A DNA stretch of 30,369 nt from Spirochaeta sp. GTDB lineage: Bacteria > Spirochaetota > Spirochaetia > Sphaerochaetales > Sphaerochaetaceae. A program made the translations under genes and the position numbers. The notes beneath the pieces were generated by a model, which ran no database searches, was not told the DNA's origin, and saw nothing but the letters and a program-made list of their open reading frames with translations. Below are positions 25,318 to 30,369 of this stretch, in pieces; the stretch's first letter is position 1, and each line of letters starts with the position of its first letter. The stretch covers positions 1 through 30,369 of the forward strand of contig JAIMZO010000002.1 of the NCBI GenBank assembly GCA_020054965.1, given 5' to 3'.

Positions 25318-25788
25318 ATGAAACAGTGGAATCGATGCCCTAATCTTTCCAAGAATAGCCAAGCAATTCGTATTGGCATTTTTTTCATAGCCTGTTTGGT
25401 GTTCTCTCATCCTCTCATTGCAGCAATCTCATTGCAGGACCCATTCCCCTCATCTGTAAAATTTGTCCTGGTTCAGGGCGGTGAACGTAGGTCCCAACAG
25501 GAAGTGCCTATCGCCGAATTGTACGTTCAGGCAAAACACCGTGGAAGGGGAAGTGTCTCAATAACCTACTCCCCTCTCACTGATGGTACTCATTCAGTGC
25601 TGTATCAGATGGTCAGAGAAGATGGCAGGCAATTCAATGGTGGCTTTTGTGCCGAATACGAGGCAAGCAATCAACAGAGAAGGACTTACAGGCTCTGTTC
25701 GCTAAAAGCCTTGCTCTCTCGTCCATTGCGGGAAGAGGAAACGCATCTAACAAGTACCATTGTTCTTGATCTTTCTGTCGAGCTGTAA
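25318..25788 (+). CDS. Small secreted protein of unknown function
   Basis: I do not recognise this 156-residue protein. After a basic N-terminal stretch of about 18 residues comes a hydrophobic segment (about 18-38) ending in LIAAIS, which looks like a signal peptide with cleavage near residue 39. The mature part is beta-rich with SLQDPFP at its start and two cysteines (in FCAEY and LCSLK) that could pair. The ATG at 25318 has a GGATAGG purine run 6 nt upstream; the frame is open to 25258 with earlier possible starts. It ends 4 nt before the leuS terminator stem on the opposite strand. The gene is 138 bp after sdaA. That gap holds no hairpin that I trust. Confidence 0.6.
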   Translation: MKQWNRCPNLSKNSQAIRIGIFFIACLVFSHPLIAAISLQDPFPSSVKFVLVQGGERRSQQEVPIAELYVQAKHRGRGSVSITYSPLTDGTHSVLYQMVREDGRQFNGGFCAEYEASNQQRRTYRLCSLKALLSRPLREEETHLTSTIVLDLSVEL

Positions 25789-25814
25789 AAAACAGGAGAC
25801 TTGAAGTCTCCTGT
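25787..25814 (-). terminator. Rho-independent terminator of leuS
   Basis: On the minus strand a perfect 9-bp stem (ACAGGAGAC pairing with GTCTCCTGT, five-base loop) begins 5 nt after the leuS stop and is followed by a run of five to six T. On the plus strand the stem lies just after the small secreted gene but has no T tract, so it acts mainly in the leuS direction. Confidence 0.9.
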
Positions 25815-25818
25815 CATG

Positions 25819-28335
25819 CTAGCGAACTACAATATTCACCAACTTATCTGGGACCACAATCTCCTTGACGATGGTCTTTCCTTCAATCCACTGCTGGATC
25901 TTCTCGCTCTCTTTTGCCATTGCAAGTGCTGAAGCCTTGTCCATGCCTTTGGAAACAGTCTGTTTGTCTCGGACCTTTCCGTTGACCTGGAACACCATCT
26001 CAATCTCCTCATCGATGGTCAGCTTCTCCTCAAAGGTAGGCCAACTCACCTTGGTGAGACTCTCCTTGTTGCCGAGTTTCTCCCAGAGTTCCTCAGCAAT
26101 GTGCGGGACATACGGGCCGAGGAGTTTTACCAAGGTCTCTGCTACCACACGGGGGAACTCATCAACCTTGTACAGCTCGTTTACCAACACCATCATCTGG
26201 CTGATGGCCGTATTGAAGTTCAATGTTGCCGTATCGTGGGTTACCTTCTTGATGGTCTTATGCAGGGTCTTGTTCAATTCCTTGGAGGGCTCATCATCAG
26301 TGATGGGTCTTTCCTCATAGAGTCTCCAAACCCTGTCCAGGAATCGGTAGATACCGTTCAGACCTGTGGTTGCCCATGGTTTTGAAACCTCAAGGGGGCC
26401 CATGAACATCTCATACATGCGCATGGAGTCGGCTCCATATTCCTGGATGATCTCATCAGGATTGATGACGTTCTTCAGGCTCTTGGACATCTTGGCAATG
26501 ACCCGCTCGAGTTTCTGCCCAGTCTCCTTCTCGACAAAGACGTCGGTCTCGACTTCTTCCACCATATCGGTTGGGACAAGGCTCTTGTCCGGCCTCTGGT
26601 AGGCGTAGCTGGTAATCATTCCCTGATTTACCAACCGTTTGAAGGGCTCACTGGTGGAAACCAATCCGAGGTCAAAGAGTACCTTGTGCCAGAAGCGGGC
26701 ATAGAGCAGGTGCAGCACTGCATGCTCTGCTCCACCGACGTAGAGATCAACCGGCATCCAATACTGTTCCTTTTCCTTGCTCACAAACTCTTTGTCATTG
26801 TTTGGATCAAGATAGCGCAGGTAATACCAGCAGGAACCTGCCCACTGGGGCATGGTATTGGTTTCTCTTTTTGCTGCTGCACCGCAAACCGGGCAGGTGG
26901 TTTCTACCCAACTTTCAATTTTGGCAAGCGGGCTTTCACCGGTGCCGCTTGGTTCATAGCTGGACACCTCGGGCAGCAGCAGTGGTAGCTGATCCTCTGG
27001 AATGGGGACCGTTCCACAATTTGGGCAGTGTACCAAGGGGATCGGTTCTCCCCAGTACCGCTGACGACTGAAAATCCAGTCACGTAACTTGTAATTTACG
27101 GACTTGGTACCCAATTCCCTCTCTTCCAGCCAGGCAATCATGGTGTTGATGGCGTCTTCTTTGTTGAGGCCGTCGAGGAAGTCACTGTTTACGTGGATTC
27201 CATCCTCAGTCCATGCTTCTTCCTGGACATCGACATCACTTTTAAGTACTTCAATGATCGGAAGATTGAATTTCTTAGCAAACTCCCAGTCACGCTTATC
27301 GTGGGCGGGAACCGCCATGATGGCTCCAGTGCCGTAGCTGATCAATACGTAGTCAGCAATCCAGATGGGGATTTTCTTGCCATTTACCGGGTTGATTGCA
27401 TAACTGCCACTGAAAACACCGGTCTTGTCCTTTGCCAGGTCGGTACGCTCGAGATCACTCTTTCTGGCAGTCGCCTCAAGGTATTCCTCCACCGCACTCT
27501 TTTGTTCCACGCTGGTAAGTTTTTCTACCAAGGGGTGTTCTGGAGCAACAACCATGTAGGTGGCTCCAAAGAGGGTGTCGGGGCGGGTGGTATATACCTC
27601 AAGGCTGTCATCCATCCCATCAATCTGGAAGACGACTGAGGCTCCCTCACTTCTTCCAATCCAGTTTTGCTGCATGAGCTTCACTGACTCGGGCCAGTTT
27701 ACACTGTCCAGGTCAGCGAGCAGCCTGTCTGCATATTCAGTAATCTTGAGCACCCACTGGCGGATGCTTTTCCGTACAACCGTAGTTCCGCAACGTTCAC
27801 ACTTTCCGTCCTTCACTTCTTCATTAGCCAAGCCGGTCTTGCAGTTGTCACACCAGTTGATCGGGGTGTGGGACTCATAGGCCAGTCCTTGCTTGTAGAG
27901 CTGGAGGAAAATCCACTGCGTCCAGCGGTAGTATTCACTTGTATGGGTGGAGATTTCCCGGTTCCAGTCGTAGCTGAAACCCAGGCGTTTGATCTGCTTT
28001 CGGAAGTTCTCGATGTTCTTCTCTGTGGTTACCTTGGGATGGGTGCCTGTCTTTATCGCATAGTTCTCAGCAGGCAGCCCGAATGAGTCGAATCCCATCG
28101 GATGCAGGACGTTGTAGCCGTTCATACGGAGGTAACGGCAGTAGATGTCGGTTGCGGTGTACCCCTCTGGGTGTCCCACGTGCAACCCTGCCCCGGATGG
28201 GTAGGGGAACATGTCCAAAACGTACACACGCTTATCTTCTGGTACGCTTTCGTCCTCGGTTACGGCAAAACTCTGGTTGTCTTCCCAGTATTTTTGCCAT
28301 TTTGTCTCAATTTCACTGAAGGGATATTTGCTCAT
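25819..28335 (-). CDS. leuS: Leucyl-tRNA synthetase
   Basis: LeuS charges tRNA-Leu and proofreads through its CP1 editing domain. The 838-residue protein is typical in length for bacteria. The class I signatures are [11 protein letters not shown] (HVGH at 52-55) and KMSKS at 615-619. Between them are a zinc-type ribbon with CDNC and CERC, the editing domain with [20 protein letters not shown], and a second CPNC/CPVC pair. The anticodon-binding domain and the C-terminal VNGKVRDKQ domain follow. I take the ATG at 28335, which gives the standard [18 protein letters not shown]-terminus; the frame continues 23 codons upstream, but a strong promoter lies in that stretch. It is flanked by its own promoter and terminator, so it is a single-gene unit. 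Confidence 0.98.
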   Translation of the reverse strand: MSKYPFSEIETKWQKYWEDNQSFAVTEDESVPEDKRVYVLDMFPYPSGAGLHVGHPEGYTATDIYCRYLRMNGYNVLHPMGFDSFGLPAENYAIKTGTHPKVTTEKNIENFRKQIKRLGFSYDWNREISTHTSEYYRWTQWIFLQLYKQGLAYESHTPINWCDNCKTGLANEEVKDGKCERCGTTVVRKSIRQWVLKITEYADRLLADLDSVNWPESVKLMQQNWIGRSEGASVVFQIDGMDDSLEVYTTRPDTLFGATYMVVAPEHPLVEKLTSVEQKSAVEEYLEATARKSDLERTDLAKDKTGVFSGSYAINPVNGKKIPIWIADYVLISYGTGAIMAVPAHDKRDWEFAKKFNLPIIEVLKSDVDVQEEAWTEDGIHVNSDFLDGLNKEDAINTMIAWLEERELGTKSVNYKLRDWIFSRQRYWGEPIPLVHCPNCGTVPIPEDQLPLLLPEVSSYEPSGTGESPLAKIESWVETTCPVCGAAAKRETNTMPQWAGSCWYYLRYLDPNNDKEFVSKEKEQYWMPVDLYVGGAEHAVLHLLYARFWHKVLFDLGLVSTSEPFKRLVNQGMITSYAYQRPDKSLVPTDMVEEVETDVFVEKETGQKLERVIAKMSKSLKNVINPDEIIQEYGADSMRMYEMFMGPLEVSKPWATTGLNGIYRFLDRVWRLYEERPITDDEPSKELNKTLHKTIKKVTHDTATLNFNTAISQMMVLVNELYKVDEFPRVVAETLVKLLGPYVPHIAEELWEKLGNKESLTKVSWPTFEEKLTIDEEIEMVFQVNGKVRDKQTVSKGMDKASALAMAKESEKIQQWIEGKTIVKEIVVPDKLVNIVVR

Positions 28336-28342
28336 GGGAGCA

Positions 28343-28371
28343 ATCATACCTTTGGAGTGCTGTTCAGTCAA
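28343..28371 (-). promoter_or_regulatory. Strong sigma70-like promoter of leuS, predicting a leaderless mRNA
   Basis: On the minus strand TTGACT (28366-28371), 17-nt spacer and TATGAT (28343-28348) are near consensus. The -10 box ends 7 nt before the leuS ATG, so transcription would start at the A of ATG or one base before it. No Shine-Dalgarno is available. The promoter fills the 52-bp gap after the CBS-protein stop. Confidence 0.7.
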
Positions 28372-28387
28372 CGTATGAAAGCATTTC

Positions 28388-29650
28388 TCAGAGGGTTCCA
28401 TCATCCACAGTGGGGGAAAATTCTACTGCTTCCATCCTGTTTCCCTTCATGGAGATGATTCTGAAGGTCCCGAGCTGTGACTGTACCACATCCCCCTGAT
28501 TGGGTATGTTCCCGATCTGGTCAAGCAGGTATGCAGCAACCGTACTGGTTTTCTGCTTGCATGCATCGGTATCGAGGTCCAGTTCATCCACCAGTTGCTG
28601 GAACGGTGTATCTGCCATAACAAGGAACGTGCCCGGGTTTTTCTCCCTCTCCACGATACGGTCAGGATACCTCCGTTCATGCTCATCATAGAGCTCTCCA
28701 AACAGTTGCTCGGCTACATCCTCCATGGTGACCACACCGCTGAACCCACCATACTCATCCAGAACGATCGCTTGCTGGAGCTTGGCTTTCTTGAAGCGGA
28801 AAAAGACATCATCAAGATGCATTTGTTCTGGGACAAAAATTGGTTCGCGGATAATGGAAGAGATCGGGCGTCCCATCTGCTTTTTCAGTTGCGTGCGAAG
28901 AATGTCTCGAACCAGTACAATACCGATTATGTTCTCCGGGCTTCCATGAAAAACAGGGATACGACTGAATCCCGCTTTCACTATGGAGGGGAATGCATCA
29001 CGGATGGTGAGCTCGTCACTGATGCAGAATACATTGGTCCTGTGGGTCATGATGGTTCTTACCTGGGTTTCACTGAAATGGATTGCCCGCTGCATGAGAT
29101 CCGATTCATACCGGTCCACCAAACCGACATCCTCGGCTGCATCAACCATGTGCATCACCCCTTCAGTGGTGATGGTCGGTTCAGCGTGGGAGGCAAAGAG
29201 CCTGGTGATAATCGCAGAGAAATGCCTGAGCAACCAGACCACAGGAAACATGACCACCTCGAGGAAACGCAATGGATATGCCATGAAGACAGCAATTTTC
29301 ATGTTATGGGTGAGCGCCAATTGCTTCGGCGTGATCTCGCCGAAAATAAGAATAACCAGGGTAAGCAAACCGGTAGCATACCCAACTGGCTGACTGGAAA
29401 AGAACTCGATGGAGAACGTGGTGACCAGGGACGATACCGTGATATTCACTACATTGTTTCCCACCAGGACGGTCGTGATGAGCTCTTCAGGCTTCTGGCT
29501 GAGTTTATACACCAATTTAGCTGCACGTTTCTTGCGGTTTTCCAGAATTTTTAGTTGCACAAAGGAGAGTGAGGTAAATGCCGTCTCTGTGGCAGAAAAG
29601 ACTCCAGAGAGGATCAACAGGATGATGATGGCGGTTAGTTGTACGTGCAT
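28388..29650 (-). CDS. CNNM/CorC-family membrane protein with CBS pair (HlyC/CorC type)
   Basis: The 420-residue inner-membrane protein has three parts. First is a DUF21/CNNM transmembrane domain (about 1-190) with [18 protein letters not shown] and [12 protein letters not shown]. Second is a CBS pair (about 205-330) with [20 protein letters not shown] and [16 protein letters not shown]. Third is a C-terminal CorC_HlyC domain (about 345-420). Relatives export magnesium or other divalent cations, sometimes sensed through ATP at the CBS pair; the name haemolysin is historical and not evidence of toxicity. The ATG at 29650 has GGGAGG 5 nt upstream and yields the expected N-terminal helix; nine upstream codons in frame are ignored. 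leuS follows it with its own promoter. Confidence 0.92.
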   Translation of the reverse strand: MHVQLTAIIILLILSGVFSATETAFTSLSFVQLKILENRKKRAAKLVYKLSQKPEELITTVLVGNNVVNITVSSLVTTFSIEFFSSQPVGYATGLLTLVILIFGEITPKQLALTHNMKIAVFMAYPLRFLEVVMFPVVWLLRHFSAIITRLFASHAEPTITTEGVMHMVDAAEDVGLVDRYESDLMQRAIHFSETQVRTIMTHRTNVFCISDELTIRDAFPSIVKAGFSRIPVFHGSPENIIGIVLVRDILRTQLKKQMGRPISSIIREPIFVPEQMHLDDVFFRFKKAKLQQAIVLDEYGGFSGVVTMEDVAEQLFGELYDEHERRYPDRIVEREKNPGTFLVMADTPFQQLVDELDLDTDACKQKTSTVAAYLLDQIGNIPNQGDVVQSQLGTFRIISMKGNRMEAVEFSPTVDDGTL

Positions 29651-29669
29651 GTACACCTCCCAGCCACTG

Positions 29670-29701
29670 ACAAACAAAACGGGTGTTCAATTGAGCACCC
29701 C
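29670..29701 (-). terminator. Hairpin with T-rich tail upstream of the CBS-protein gene
   Basis: On the minus strand GGGTGCTCAA and TTGAACACCC pair (one G-T wobble) and are followed by GTTTTGTTTGT. It could terminate transcription coming from the acetyltransferase gene, or act as an attenuator in the leader of the CBS-protein gene, whose ATG is about 30 nt downstream. The sequence does not decide between them. Confidence 0.5.
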
Positions 29702-29816
29702 ATACTAGGTAACGGGTCTTCCATAATGGAATCAGTATAGCAACAGTTTCACCCACCAGACAAGTGGAATAGACCAGGAGGGAGGGAAAAAGGTTTCTCT
29801 AACCAGATGCCTTGGT
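29702..29816. other. Intergenic region between the broken acetyltransferase and the CBS-protein gene
   Basis: This stretch holds no convincing open frame. On the minus strand a short GGTT/AACC hairpin before TTTTT (about 29780-29805) is too weak to call a terminator, and TAGTAT (29704-29709) is a possible but unsupported -10 box for the CBS-protein gene. Confidence 0.4.
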
Positions 29817-30369
29817 TTATAGGGTGTAGATCATCTCGCTCTGGGTAAGGAGAAGGGAGAATCCCATGTGGGTCAATACACAACCAAGTACTCCACAATC
29901 GCTGGAGACATTCAGGATTCCCAGTGTTGGGGTTTCTATACAGTTTTTTGCTGTAATGATGGCCTTTTTGGCAAATCCTTGCCTTCTGTATTGTGGCTCT
30001 ATATAGATTTGGGCTATTGAACCTTTAGTGGGATTGAAGCAAATAACCCCGTGTTTGACAGCGTCATGCACAATATCATAGGCGGTAAATCCCCCACGGC
30101 TGATACATGCATCGCTGTTCTGCCAGCTGGGATACTGATGTTCTCCTGTTTCTGCAACTGTACAGAGGACGTGCCATCCAGCATCTCTTTCTTGATTTGA
30201 TAGCAAAGCAGGCTTCTGGTGATGGAAAATCCGTGACGCAGGTAAAGCGATTTTGCTCTTTCATTCGTATCGATGACTTCCAGCAAGAAGGAGGTGAAGC
30301 CACGTTGCTTGATATGGGCCAGCGTGGCATCGATCAATTGGTGGGCATATCCATTTCCTTGATAAGATG
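29817..30369 (-). pseudogene. Tandem GNAT acetyltransferase, frameshifted and cut at the right edge
   Basis: Two reading frames together spell one acetyl-CoA-dependent N-acetyltransferase with two GNAT halves. From the right edge to about 30190 one frame reads QGNGYAHQLIDATL (the acetyl-CoA loop), then LLEVIDTNERAKSLYLRHGF, the usual GNAT tail. From about 30190 to 29817 the other frame reads YPSWQNSD, GVICFNPTKGSIAQIYIE, YRRQGFAKKAI and the C-terminal GFSLLLTQSEMIYTL, which is the second half seen in such proteins. Joining them needs a one-base step back between about 30200 and 30145. I see no slippery heptamer there, so it is a real mutation or a sequence error. The N-terminus is beyond the window. 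The substrate is unknown. Confidence 0.72.

Noticed and set aside
28595..29554. Plus-strand open frame of 319 codons opposite the CBS-protein gene
   Set aside because: The minus strand encodes a clear DUF21-CBS-CorC protein; the plus frame has no motif.
29517..29756. Small minus-strand open frame (79 codons) overlapping the start of the CBS-protein gene
   Set aside because: It lies in another frame over the hairpin and the first TM helix of the CBS protein, with no ribosome site or motif.
30145..30200. Programmed -1 frameshifting in the GNAT gene
   Set aside because: I looked for X-XXY-YYZ or A-AAA-AAG type slippery sites in the overlap and found none in frame.

Overview
The window is a dense bacterial chromosomal segment with about 20 genes and almost no intergenic space. 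There are no mobile elements, CRISPR arrays, rRNA or tRNA genes that I can see. It encodes exported proteins, a lipoprotein with a relaxed (spirochaete-like) lipobox, and an oxygen-sensitive style of metabolism: a homocysteine biosynthesis module with an Fe-S protein, and an Fe-S serine dehydratase. Together these suggest a diderm anaerobe. My best guess is a Sphaerochaeta-like spirochaete, inferred from gene content and not proven.

Layout, left to right. (1) 1-1385, minus: a C-terminal processing protease (S41), cut by the left edge. (2) 1468-5868, plus: lgt, an M24B aminopeptidase P and gpmI, closed by a strong terminator, then an aldo/keto reductase (5933-6787). (3) 6790-12840, minus: reading leftwards, pth, a very large GH13 amylase-like protein, an SDF-family transporter and a multi-spanning membrane protein. 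(4) 12876-20002, plus: a six-gene block that reads as a complete sulfide-to-methionine pathway: a stand-alone NIF3/YqfO PII-like domain, HcyBio (DUF39), NIL-ferredoxin, UPF0280, metH and metF. (5) 19999-20661, minus: endonuclease III. (6) 20740-23929, plus: a DAHP synthase-prephenate dehydratase fusion, a DUF4416 protein and a lipoprotein. (7) sdaA (23971-25179) and a small secreted protein (25318-25788). (8) 25819-29650, minus: leuS and a CNNM/CorC-type CBS protein. (9) 29817-30369, minus: a tandem GNAT acetyltransferase broken by a frameshift and cut by the right edge.

The two most interesting signals are these. First, several genes at the heads of transcription units (lgt, aroF-pheA, sdaA, leuS, the SDF transporter, and probably pth and ctpA) have no Shine-Dalgarno. 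Instead they have a sigma70-like promoter whose -10 box ends 5-8 nt before the ATG, which predicts leaderless mRNAs. Genes inside operons mostly have normal Shine-Dalgarno sites. Second, the contiguous homocysteine/methionine operon places all three families of the anaerobic aspartate-semialdehyde-to-homocysteine route directly in front of metH and metF, with a PII-like domain gene leading it.
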